From: Nitrospira sp.
Lineage (GTDB): Bacteria; Nitrospirota; Nitrospiria; Nitrospirales; Nitrospiraceae
Direction of reading: 5' to 3'
Length of the DNA stretch: 32,893 bases
NCBI GenBank assembly: GCA_019636915.1
Contig: JAHBWQ010000022.1
Coordinates: forward strand, 1 to 32,893
Shown: positions 25,546-32,098 of the stretch, in pieces
How positions within the stretch are numbered: position 1 is the stretch's first letter
Layout: the number at the start of each line of letters is the position of its first letter
Notes under the pieces: generated by a model
The model's input: only the letters and a program-made list of their open reading frames with translations
What the model was told of the DNA's origin: nothing
The model's database searches: none
Translations under genes and position numbers: made by a program

Positions 25546-26133
25546 CTATTTGAACCCGAATTGCGCCAAGATATCGTCGGCCACTTTCTGCTTCATGGCA
25601 GTGGTCTTTGACTCTTCAAGTTGTTTCAATAAATGGCCTGCTGCGCCGTCCTTCACCACCGTCTCTCCGTTCTGTTGCAGACCAAACACCACCACGAGTT
25701 CCATTAACTTATGCTGCACTTCATCGAGAATCGAGACTAACTTCTTGACCCGCTGCGCCACCAAGTCTTGGAAGGACAATGCCGTCATGATGTCGGTTAA
25801 ATATTTCCCCTCTTGAGCCACCACGGTATTGATGTTGTTCAGTCGCTCTGCGAGCTTGGTACAGTCCATGGTCTGCAAGACCTCAATGACTGTTCTCAGT
25901 TCTTTCCCGATGCGGCTGTGCTCATCCTGAATCAACTCCGTCAATCGCATCACCTCGAGCGTTCCTTCTTCTGTCATCTTGTTCAGATCACTCAGATGGG
26001 AGGAGGCCGTCGGCAATTGCTGGCTGCTGGAGATGATTTGGGATCCCGCTTCGGAAATAGCTTTCGTCGCGTTTTCGACAAACCGTGCTAAGTCGCCCAG
26101 CTCTTCGTAGAGTTTATGCTCCCGTTTGTTCAC
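25546..26133 (-). CDS. cheZ: CheZ, CheY-phosphate phosphatase
   Basis: CheZ removes phosphate from CheY and so ends the tumbling or reversal signal. The helical protein of about 195 residues carries the catalytic helix IMTALSFQDLVAQRVKKLV, with the Asp and Gln four residues apart that act on CheY. It ends in ADDILAQFGFK, which matches the CheY-binding C-terminal peptide of E. coli CheZ (DDLLDSLGF). I start at GTG 26133, since AAGGGTG lies six bases upstream. A GTG at 26142 is possible but sits right on that sequence. It lies 50 bp after cheY, so enzyme and substrate are probably co-expressed. Confidence 0.92.
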   Translation of the reverse strand: MNKREHKLYEELGDLARFVENATKAISEAGSQIISSSQQLPTASSHLSDLNKMTEEGTLEVMRLTELIQDEHSRIGKELRTVIEVLQTMDCTKLAERLNNINTVVAQEGKYLTDIMTALSFQDLVAQRVKKLVSILDEVQHKLMELVVVFGLQQNGETVVKDGAAGHLLKQLEESKTTAMKQKVADDILAQFGFK

Positions 26134-26183
26134 TCTTGTCACCCTTGAGTCCGCTCAGGCACGAATGTCTCGTGCACTCCATG

Positions 26184-26564
26184 CTACTTGAATATCTTTG
26201 CAAGTTTCTCTTGCAAGGTCTCAGCCGTAAACGGTTTCACGATGTAATTACTGACTCCCGCTTGTATGGCTTCCACCAAATTGCGCTGTTGCGCCTCAGC
26301 CGTGACCATGAGGACAGGTATGGCTTTCAATTGTTCGTCGGCCCGAATGGCTCGAAGCATCTCGATCCCCGTCATCACCGGCATATTCCAATCTGAGACG
26401 ACGAAATCATACTTACTCGCTTTCAGTTTCTGCAGACCGTCTTGTCCGTTTTCGGCTTCGTCGATATTGGAAAAGCCAAGTTGTTTCAGAACATTCTTCA
26501 CAATTCTTCGCATCGTGACCATGTCATCCACGACGAGAATTTTCATGCTTGGATCGGCCGGCAT
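26184..26564 (-). CDS. cheY: Chemotaxis response regulator CheY
   Basis: This 126-residue receiver domain is the canonical CheY that binds the flagellar switch when phosphorylated. Key residues are D13-D14, phospho-acceptor D58 ([12 protein letters not shown]), the switch Thr in MVTAEA and the Lys of NYIVKPF, with an aromatic Tyr at the switch position. These are offset by one from E. coli numbering. ATG 26564 has AAGGAGG four bases upstream; a second ATG six codons in is possible. It is the first gene of the cheY-cheZ-motA-motB-STAS-cheZ-like-cheY-cheA run, with overlapping candidate promoters 40-100 bp upstream. Confidence 0.96.
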   Translation of the reverse strand: MPADPSMKILVVDDMVTMRRIVKNVLKQLGFSNIDEAENGQDGLQKLKASKYDFVVSDWNMPVMTGIEMLRAIRADEQLKAIPVLMVTAEAQQRNLVEAIQAGVSNYIVKPFTAETLQEKLAKIFK

Positions 26565-26611
26565 ATTGCCTCCTTTTCTCAGCTCACTACCAAAACTCCA
26601 ACCGCAGTAGA

Positions 26612-26638
26612 TGATCGGTTGAGAATGTCGAAATTTTT
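26612..26638 (-). promoter_or_regulatory. Sigma-28-like promoter for the cheY operon
   Basis: On the minus strand AAAAATTT (26631-26638) and ACCGATCA (26612-26619) are separated by exactly 11 bases. Each half matches the sigma-28 consensus at 6 of 8 positions. The start would lie about 40 bases before the cheY ATG. Confidence 0.45.
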
Positions 26639-26639
26639 C

Positions 26640-26667
26640 ATCATAGATCGGAGTGATTGTTGAACAA
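26640..26667 (-). promoter_or_regulatory. Possible sigma-70 promoter for the cheY operon
   Basis: TTGTTC (26662-26667) and TATGAT (26640-26645) are 16 bases apart on the minus strand. The -10 matches at 5 of 6, the -35 only at 3 of 6. It lies next to the sigma-28-like site, so the operon may have two promoters. The rest of the 297-bp gap to the HTH gene holds no gene I can support. Confidence 0.3.
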
Positions 26668-26861
26668 CCTGGATCCTGATGGACGACCGCGCTTGACGCT
26701 TACCAAGCGAGAAGGGCTCATGTGTGCGTGTGGAGAGCGGTTCACTCGCATGATCACATCGCGGGGTGCCTCATACTCACCGCTCATGCCCGCACCCTCA
26801 TTCGGCGTGCACCGGGATAGCAAATGACCATGCTTCAACGGCTCACGCAATGTTCGGCGCG

Positions 26862-27095
26862 TCACGCGGCTTGCTTGGACCGGCTGTGCATCCACTCATG
26901 GATGTCACGCCGGAGGAAGCGCCAATGCTTTCCGATTTTGGACGCCGGGAGTTCACCGCCTCGTGCCAGTTTGTAGACCGTGGACTTGGGCACGCGAAGA
27001 AACCGTGCCACCTCCATGACGGTGAGAATTTCTCCGTCCCGAGCGGCGCCCGTTTCGGATTGAGTCGCCGTTTCAGCAGATACATCACTATTCAT
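26862..27095 (-). CDS. Small excisionase-type HTH DNA-binding protein
   Basis: This 77-residue protein contains a winged-helix/HTH_17 (excisionase, AlpA/MerR-like) domain from about residue 24: LTVMEVARFLRVPKSTVYKLARGGELPASKIGKHWRFLRRDIHEWM. Such stand-alone proteins act as local transcription regulators or recombination directionality factors. No integrase or phage gene is nearby, so a regulatory role in this motility region is more likely; that is inference. The ATG at 27095 has no ribosome site. A sigma-28-like promoter ends ten bases before it, so the mRNA would be almost leaderless. A dyad over that promoter could be its own operator. It is divergent from the MinD-like gene. Confidence 0.82.
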   Translation of the reverse strand: MNSDVSAETATQSETGAARDGEILTVMEVARFLRVPKSTVYKLARGGELPASKIGKHWRFLRRDIHEWMHSRSKQAA

Positions 27096-27100
27096 AACGA

Positions 27101-27120
27101 CTGATATATCGGCGTATCAG
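27101..27120. promoter_or_regulatory. Dyad overlapping the HTH gene promoter
   Basis: CTGATA (27101-27106) and TATCAG (27115-27120) form a 6-bp dyad around an 8-base centre that covers the -10 of the sigma-28-like promoter. It is a candidate operator for the HTH protein encoded just beside it. Confidence 0.3.
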
Positions 27121-27133
27121 CTGGAAAACTTAA
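27106..27133 (-). promoter_or_regulatory. Sigma-28-like promoter for the HTH gene
   Basis: On the minus strand TTAAGTTT (27126-27133) and GCCGATAT (27106-27113) each match the sigma-28 consensus at 7 of 8 positions. The spacer is 12 bases, one more than usual. A TAAGTTTT reading gives 11 bases with 6 of 8. Only ten bases separate the -10 from the ATG. Confidence 0.55.
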
Positions 27134-27274
27134 GTTGCCGTTTAGACCATCTCTCCATCATCAGAAGTCATTTCTTTCCACTGTGTGCAGCTAGAAGCAG
27201 GGCTGTTCAGATTTCACGGATAGCGACCGAAGAAGACTCTGACAGTTTCTCCAAACAAGCAGAAACCAATCTCA

Positions 27275-28174
27275 ATGGCACAGATCATCTCCGTCGCGTC
27301 AGGAAAAGGTGGAGTCGGAAAAAGTGTCGTCGCAACCAATCTGGCCCTGCTCCTCGCCAGGAAGGGCAAGCAGGTAGTGCTCGCGGACCTGGACATCGGC
27401 GGGGCTGATGCCCATATCCTCCTTGGCCTCCTCAACCCGTCCATAACCTTGACCGACTTTCTCACTCATCGAGTCGAACGATTGGATGCCCTGGCTCAAC
27501 GACTCCCGCTTCATCCCAACTTGAGGATCATCCCCGGCACCGGCGATACCTTGGCCACTGCCAACATGCCCTATTCCCAGAAAAAGCGTCTGATTCGCCA
27601 TTTTCAAGACATCCATGCGGACATCATCCTTGTCGATATCGGAGCCGGAACGAGCTATCATGCGCTCGATTTTTTCCTGATGGCCGACCACCATATCGCC
27701 GTTGCGACTCCGGACCCAACGTCGGTCCTGGACCTCTATCGATTCATTAAGCTGGCGGCTATTCGTCGTGTGCTTTCGATGTTCCTGATGCGGGACGTGA
27801 CCGCAGAAGGTCTCGCGAACCGGGACTACAGTAGCGTGGAAGAAGTACTGGACGTCGCAGGCAAGACGGATGAATCTGGTCGGAGGATTGCGGAAACCAC
27901 GTTGCAAGCCTTTCACCCGTCGCTCATCCTTAACCGGACCTCCGGACGTGCCCGCGTAAATGTGCCGCAGCTCAAGAAGCTCCTGAAGGAATATGTCGGA
28001 GGGGATTTAAGCTTGCTTGGGGAAATTCCGGAGGATTCTTCGATAGAACGAGCAGTACGGGCGTATGTCCCAGTGATCCAGCATAGCCCATCTTCTCCTG
28101 CTGCATTTGCCCTGGGACAAATAGCTGATGCCTTGTTGATGATGCTGGCCGCAGCCACACCCTCAGCCGCCTAA
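27275..28174 (+). CDS. MinD/ParA-family ATPase, FlhG-like
   Basis: This 299-residue P-loop ATPase is of the deviant Walker A class: GKGGVGKS at residues 10-17, ADLDIGGADAH as the switch region, and the Walker B-like ILVDIGAG. Family members at flagellar loci (FlhG/YlxH/MinD2) control flagellar number and placement together with FlhF. It lacks the N-terminal DQAxxLR motif of many FlhG proteins and has a middle extension (about 175-215), so it could also be a sister ParA-type protein; I leave the symbol empty. No membrane-targeting helix is evident at the C-terminus. The ATG at 27275 has no good ribosome site. It is the only intact plus-strand gene in the window and is divergent from the HTH gene. 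Confidence 0.88.
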   Translation: MAQIISVASGKGGVGKSVVATNLALLLARKGKQVVLADLDIGGADAHILLGLLNPSITLTDFLTHRVERLDALAQRLPLHPNLRIIPGTGDTLATANMPYSQKKRLIRHFQDIHADIILVDIGAGTSYHALDFFLMADHHIAVATPDPTSVLDLYRFIKLAAIRRVLSMFLMRDVTAEGLANRDYSSVEEVLDVAGKTDESGRRIAETTLQAFHPSLILNRTSGRARVNVPQLKKLLKEYVGGDLSLLGEIPEDSSIERAVRAYVPVIQHSPSSPAAFALGQIADALLMMLAAATPSAA

Positions 28175-28351
28175 CTTCCGCTCGCCGGCTGTTCGCGTTC
28201 CCTCTCTGCAACCAGCTTTACCGCTTCTGGACGATCACGGCATCCCCTCCCCACCCGTCATACTCCTGGTATCCGATCATCTTCGTAACTGCATCAGCGC
28301 CTGTGCGGCATCGGACCGTCGGTCCCACTCCCGTTCTATGAAAGGCTGCAG

Positions 28352-28683
28352 TCACTCATTCCGCAAGCATCCGAGAGCTTCCGATGCAGTGCCTACCTGG
28401 AAGGCCAGTGTGCGCACCTTGCGTGCCGCGACGCCAACTTCTCATCCTGCTTCCCGGCTCTGGCCGCTTCGATCGTAGCGTTCAGTGAGAGGAGCGTGAT
28501 CTGGCTGCTGATTCTCGGAGTTTTGTTTCGGCAGGTATCGATCCGCTTCTCGACTGTCGTGACGATTCCCTTGATGCCGGATCGACTCAGGAGTGAATTC
28601 TCAAATACAGCAGAGCCCTCGTATGACGAGCGTCGCTTCCCATCTCGCAGTTTGCTGAAAAACTCGGTTTCTGCGTCGCGCAT
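28352..28683 (-). pseudogene. Chemoreceptor (MCP) remnant with frameshift
   Basis: From an ATG at 28683 the frame reads about 60 unfamiliar residues. It then reads ISSQITLLSLNATIEAARAGKQDEK, a degraded form of the MCP tip ([21 protein letters not shown]). Near 28437-28442 the homology moves to another frame: VGVAARKVRTLAFQVGTASEALGCLRNE, matching the next part of the tip ([12 protein letters not shown]), and ends at a TGA (28352-28354). The membrane, sensor and most of the coiled coil are missing. It is a decayed chemoreceptor fragment beside the MinD-like gene. The remaining 177 bp between that gene and this remnant (28175-28351) show nothing I can name. Confidence 0.75.
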
Positions 28684-28723
28684 CGTTGCATGATGATAGA
28701 AAGAACTGTAGCACTCTACACCT

Positions 28724-28845
28724 CAGAATGCTCAAAAAGACCGCCCAGCAAGGCCGCAGCGAGCGAAGGGGCGAGGCGTACGCTTCGGTACGTTGAGTGC
28801 CTGAGTGATGCGAGAACGCCGCTGGAGGACTTTTTCAGCATTCTG
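28724..28845. mobile_element. 122-bp MITE-like inverted-repeat element abutting the PilZ gene
   Basis: The ends CAGAATGCTCAAAAAG (28724-28739) and CTTTTTCAGCATTCTG (28830-28845) are inverted repeats with one mismatch in 16. Complementarity continues inward imperfectly to a centre CGTAC/GTACG. The element begins directly after the PilZ stop codon (28846-28848), so it may serve as its terminator: a large hairpin with A and T runs on both sides. No coding capacity. From memory, similar termini are common in Nitrospira genomes; I could not check this. Confidence 0.65.
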
Positions 28846-29454
28846 CTAGTTGGGTTGACCTCGGCTTGCACGCAATCGTTGCGCTTGCACGTGCAGAATG
28901 TGGCGAATCAAGTGTTCCTGATCATCAGGCGTCAGGTCGATAAACTCGGTGGCTATCGTAAACCCTTGACCATCGTCGACAGGAACTGCCCGAATGACTT
29001 TCACATGCGCCCGGATCATGGTGAACGGTGGAAGAATGAGCTTGATCGCCAGTTGAGCATCGGCTGCGAATTCCTGCAAAGAGACAAACCCGATCCCTCC
29101 CCCGCTCAGATTGACATCCGTAAGCTGTGCCAGCGTGACGTTGGACGGCTGACTGATGGCAAGCGCATTCAAAATCACTTCGAGCAGGTAATCGACCTTT
29201 CTGATCCAGGGGAGAACCGCTGAATCGGCCACGATCTCACTAGAACGTGCCAAAAGATCCGACGTCGGTTTGTTCACGGCTACAGCAATCGACTCCGGCG
29301 TGGCATGGCCCACATCTACCGGTACACTCATCCCTCCCTCGGTCACCAATCGGTATTCCATCAGGACCCGATCATCGATTCTCATCCACTCACGTCGTTC
29401 GTCCGGCTCTGTACTGCGAGACGTCGATGACGCAGTCATGATAGGCGATGCCAT
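28846..29454 (-). CDS. PilZ-domain protein, probable c-di-GMP receptor
   Basis: This 202-residue protein carries both PilZ signature motifs for cyclic di-GMP: RxxxR (R21-EWM-R25) near the N-terminus and the NxSxxG stretch in TDVNLSGGGIGF near residue 115. They are about 90 residues apart, more than in a minimal PilZ domain, with a helical insert (about 50-105) between them. Such proteins tune flagellar motility or adhesion in response to c-di-GMP. ATG 29454 has GAGGTG seven bases upstream. It is the last gene of the fliC-flaG-fliD-fliS-fliT block, closed by the inverted-repeat element. The exact partner is unknown. Confidence 0.85.
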   Translation of the reverse strand: MASPIMTASSTSRSTEPDERREWMRIDDRVLMEYRLVTEGGMSVPVDVGHATPESIAVAVNKPTSDLLARSSEIVADSAVLPWIRKVDYLLEVILNALAISQPSNVTLAQLTDVNLSGGGIGFVSLQEFAADAQLAIKLILPPFTMIRAHVKVIRAVPVDDGQGFTIATEFIDLTPDDQEHLIRHILHVQAQRLRASRGQPN

Positions 29455-29473
29455 GATTCACACCTCGAGGGAC

Positions 29474-29503
29474 ACATCACATTTCACGCGTCACAAGATA
29501 CGC
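29474..29503. repeat. Half copy of the palindromic repeat between fliT-like and pilZ genes
   Basis: CATCACATTTCACGCGTCACAAGATACGCC resembles one arm of the repeat (TTTCACG, CACGAGATACGC) without a good partner arm. It fills most of the gap between the two genes. Confidence 0.35.
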
Positions 29504-29504
29504 C

Positions 29505-29831
29505 TTAGGCTTCTATGGACACAGCCTCCGGTGGGGATGGGGGGATACCTAGACGTTGACCTAATACCTGCACCCGCCGCTTCGTCATCTGCGCCTCCAC
29601 CAGCAAATCTTCTAAGACGGCTTGAGTGGTCTGGATGCGGTCACGAAGTTCGTCATCCATCTTCAACAGCTCCTCGATGGGGAGCGTTGATGCAGGGGTC
29701 GAAGCCAGGAGCAGACCTCGTTCGCTATAACACTGAATGACCTCATCCCATCGCCCCTGTTGAGCGGCTTCCCCAGCCACCCGAGTCAGTCGCACGATGT
29801 CGGCTTGGCTTCCGCTCACCGGCAGCCTCAT
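29505..29831 (-). CDS. fliT: FliT-like flagellar chaperone
   Basis: This 108-residue helical protein has two features typical of the FliT class: a helix-rich start with a Trp (AAQQGRWDEVIQCYSERGLLL) and later coiled-coil stretches (LLKMDDELRDRIQTTQAVLEDLL). FliT chaperones the filament cap FliD before export. Sequence conservation in this family is low, so the call rests on size, helix pattern and place: the ATG at 29831 overlaps the fliS stop (ATGA), and fliD lies just before fliS. Translation is probably coupled to fliS. A role as a general small flagellar accessory protein is the alternative. Confidence 0.65.
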   Translation of the reverse strand: MRLPVSGSQADIVRLTRVAGEAAQQGRWDEVIQCYSERGLLLASTPASTLPIEELLKMDDELRDRIQTTQAVLEDLLVEAQMTKRRVQVLGQRLGIPPSPPEAVSIEA

Positions 29832-30223
29832 CGGGTACCGACCAGACGAGGTTGTTGCTGGCTGGCCACCTCCCGCCAGGCTTCACGCAGCGTACTGAGA
29901 CAGCGTATCGGGACCTCTAACTTTTGGGCATTGTTGCGTACATTGGCCTCGACCAACTCCATCATCACGTAGTCATACAACCTTCGCAGCGACCGCGCGA
30001 TCTCACCCCCTCGCTCAAAATCAAGCACACTGTTGAGCTCGCCTATGATGGCGATCGCACGCCCCAGATGTCTTGCTTTTCCCTGAATATTTTTCACCTG
30101 AATCTCCTGTCTGGCAATCTCCATCGATTGAATCGCGCCATCGTACAGGAGAACAATCAGTTGTACCCCGGAAGATGTCGTGACCTGGGTCTGTTCATAT
30201 TGACGAGCGTACGACGTGATCAT
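29828..30223 (-). CDS. fliS: Flagellin export chaperone FliS
   Basis: FliS binds the C-terminus of flagellin in the cytoplasm and keeps it unfolded for export. The 131-residue protein shows the family pattern: an N-terminal YARQYEQTQV, then LIVLLYDGAIQSMEIA, the middle IIGELNSVLDFERGGEIARSLRRLYDYVMMELVEAN, and a helical end. Length is typical. ATG 30223 has GAGG ten bases upstream. It follows fliD by 18 bp and overlaps the fliT-like gene by four bases. Confidence 0.95.
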   Translation of the reverse strand: MITSYARQYEQTQVTTSSGVQLIVLLYDGAIQSMEIARQEIQVKNIQGKARHLGRAIAIIGELNSVLDFERGGEIARSLRRLYDYVMMELVEANVRNNAQKLEVPIRCLSTLREAWREVASQQQPRLVGTR

Positions 30224-30241
30224 AGGGTGAACGCCTCGTTT

Positions 30242-31642
30242 CTATTGTTGCTTCTGCGTAGATTGAGACTGAAGAAATCCGCTTTGTGACTGCAGCTGCC
30301 TCAATAGCCCATCCAACGCGGCGAACTGACTCCTCAGCCGCGCTTCGTATCGACTGACAGAATCCTGTTTTCGTGCAATGTCATCGCCAAGCCGGGAGAT
30401 TTCACCGGTCAAGCCGTTCTTGCGAAGAGCGAGGACGCCACCTGAGACATTATTCAAGGCATCCACTGCAGACGATACGGAATGCGCGAGACCGGTCACT
30501 GCCCCCTGGTTGCTGATCAGAGCCTTGACACCGACGTAGTTTGTACTCAAGGCCGCGCTCAATTGGGTGTCGTCCACTGTGATGGTGCCGTCCCGCTCGG
30601 TCTTGAACCCGATCTGGCCGAGGCTGGAATAATTGGTGGCACCGCTCGATGTCGATGACAGAGCTGTCCTGAGTCGCGACAACACAGTTTTGACCGCGGA
30701 CTCACCGAAGAAGTCTCCACCCGTCTTGGTATTCACATCATAGGTATTCCGCTCATTGATGTACTTGACGACGTCATTGTACGTCGCGGCCAGATTCTTG
30801 ATGCTGGTTTTGACGGCGTTCACGTCTTGGGAGAAGCTCACCTGAACCGTCCCGCTACCGGTCGTCTTTGCCAGTGACAGCACCGTTCCCGGAATCGCAT
30901 CGGAAATCGTATTTGAACTCCGTTCAATCGTCAACGGATTCAACGACTGATCGCCGACCTGGATTTGTGCGTTCTGAGCGACCGCGAGTGTATCGATGCC
31001 TCCTGTACCGCTGGCGTTGAGAAGATCCAAATCCGTGCCATCAGCCACAATCGTAATCACGTTGGCACTGCCGGTGTTATTGGATGAGAGGGCAAGGCGA
31101 TAGGACGGCGCCACATCTGTCCCGGCATTGATCACAGAAGCCGTGACACCGGCGCCCAAGTTGTTGATCTGATCGCGCAGGTCGGTCAACGTCTCCGTCG
31201 CACCGAGCGTCACCGTCTGATTCACACCGGATCCCACCCTGAACGTGAAGGTGGCCGACCCTCCACTCACAATGTCCGTCGTTGCGGACGAGACGGCCTT
31301 GGCGGCCTTACTGACGACTTGATGGGCCTGGGCAAGCTGAACAACTCGGATATTATACGTTCCCGCCGTAGCCGTAGAATCTGCCGACACGGACAGAACC
31401 GTCGAGTCGGATACAGCGGCCGTCGTTTTGTTAAAAGAGGTTGGCAGCCGCAGCGCCTCAGCCGCACTCTGCAAGGCTGCGACTTTAGTACTCAACGTCG
31501 TGAGATCGGTGAACTTGGTATTGAGGTCACTCTTTTTTTTGGTCAGTTGATCAACCGGCAGCTGTGCGACCTTGACCAGTTGATCAACGACCTGTCCGAA
31601 ATCAAGCCCGTTACCGAGTCCGCCAAAACTTATGGTTGGCAT
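30242..31642 (-). CDS. fliD: Flagellar filament cap FliD
   Basis: FliD caps the growing filament and guides flagellin folding. The 466-residue protein has the FliD N-terminal domain (SFGGLGNGLDFGQVVDQLVK, then a heptad region) and the flagellin hook-type middle repeats (TAGTYNIRVVQLAQAHQVVS). The FliD C-terminal domain includes INERNTYDVNTKTGG, and the end is coiled coil (ISRLGDDIARKQDSVSRYEARLRSQFAALD). Length is normal for the family. ATG 31642 has AAGGA six to seven bases upstream. FlaG lies 21 bp upstream and FliS 18 bp downstream. Confidence 0.96.
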   Translation of the reverse strand: MPTISFGGLGNGLDFGQVVDQLVKVAQLPVDQLTKKKSDLNTKFTDLTTLSTKVAALQSAAEALRLPTSFNKTTAAVSDSTVLSVSADSTATAGTYNIRVVQLAQAHQVVSKAAKAVSSATTDIVSGGSATFTFRVGSGVNQTVTLGATETLTDLRDQINNLGAGVTASVINAGTDVAPSYRLALSSNNTGSANVITIVADGTDLDLLNASGTGGIDTLAVAQNAQIQVGDQSLNPLTIERSSNTISDAIPGTVLSLAKTTGSGTVQVSFSQDVNAVKTSIKNLAATYNDVVKYINERNTYDVNTKTGGDFFGESAVKTVLSRLRTALSSTSSGATNYSSLGQIGFKTERDGTITVDDTQLSAALSTNYVGVKALISNQGAVTGLAHSVSSAVDALNNVSGGVLALRKNGLTGEISRLGDDIARKQDSVSRYEARLRSQFAALDGLLRQLQSQSGFLQSQSTQKQQ

Positions 31643-31663
31643 GCCACATCCTTGTATGCCAGG

Positions 31664-32023
31664 TCAGACATGTTCTCCGAACAGCGCGCCTTTCGCTCCT
31701 GAGAGATTCTTGGCCAGATCAATCACTTCTTTCGGAGGAATCTGTCGAATCACTTCTCCGGAATCCCCCTTGAGAATTTTGACGATGACCCGTTCAAGAT
31801 CAGGGTCGACTTCAATCTGCAGTTGCGACCCCGATTGTTGCACGGCTTCCTTCACTTTACTCACGGCTTGCTCAAGCGCTACCCGATCCGTGGGAGAGGC
31901 GAACGAAAAGTCAGCGCCCTGCGTATGCCCTTCCACAGGTTTCGTCCTGGGAAGCGCGGCAGGTTGACTCTTGTTATTGGCAGCGGCCGGGAGATCTACC
32001 TTCGATGTGACATTGGTGATCAT
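31664..32023 (-). CDS. flaG: FlaG family flagellar protein
   Basis: FlaG proteins occur between flagellin and fliD genes and influence filament length. The 119-residue product has a variable N-terminal half. The conserved C-terminal domain follows: LQIEVDPDLERVIVKILKGDSGEVIRQIPPKEVIDLAKNL. The ATG at 32023 has only a G-run (GGGGGG) as a possible ribosome site. A hairpin lies between it and the flagellin stop, so its expression may be lower than that of flagellin. Confidence 0.93.
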   Translation of the reverse strand: MITNVTSKVDLPAAANNKSQPAALPRTKPVEGHTQGADFSFASPTDRVALEQAVSKVKEAVQQSGSQLQIEVDPDLERVIVKILKGDSGEVIRQIPPKEVIDLAKNLSGAKGALFGEHV

Positions 32024-32054
32024 AATGCCCCCCTATCTCATTCCGCTCACCGGT

Positions 32055-32078
32055 CCCCTCTCCGGTTTAGGAGAGGGG
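32055..32078 (-). terminator. Hairpin between flagellin gene and flaG
   Basis: A perfect 9-bp stem, CCCCTCTCC and GGAGAGGGG, with a 6-base loop lies about 20 bases after the flagellin stop. There is no T-run on the minus strand. It may partly end transcription or protect the flagellin mRNA 3' end, giving more flagellin than downstream products. Confidence 0.5.
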
Positions 32079-32098
32079 CGGTGGACGGTGTGCCGCTA

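Noticed and set aside
26641-26895. Minus-strand frame of 84 codons between the HTH gene and cheY
   Set aside because: It overlaps the HTH gene end and the cheY promoter region and has no ribosome site or recognisable motif.
26862-27095. Excisionase-like gene as a sign of a prophage or integrative element
   Set aside because: No integrase, attachment repeats, tRNA or phage genes are present; stand-alone HTH_17 proteins also occur as ordinary regulators.
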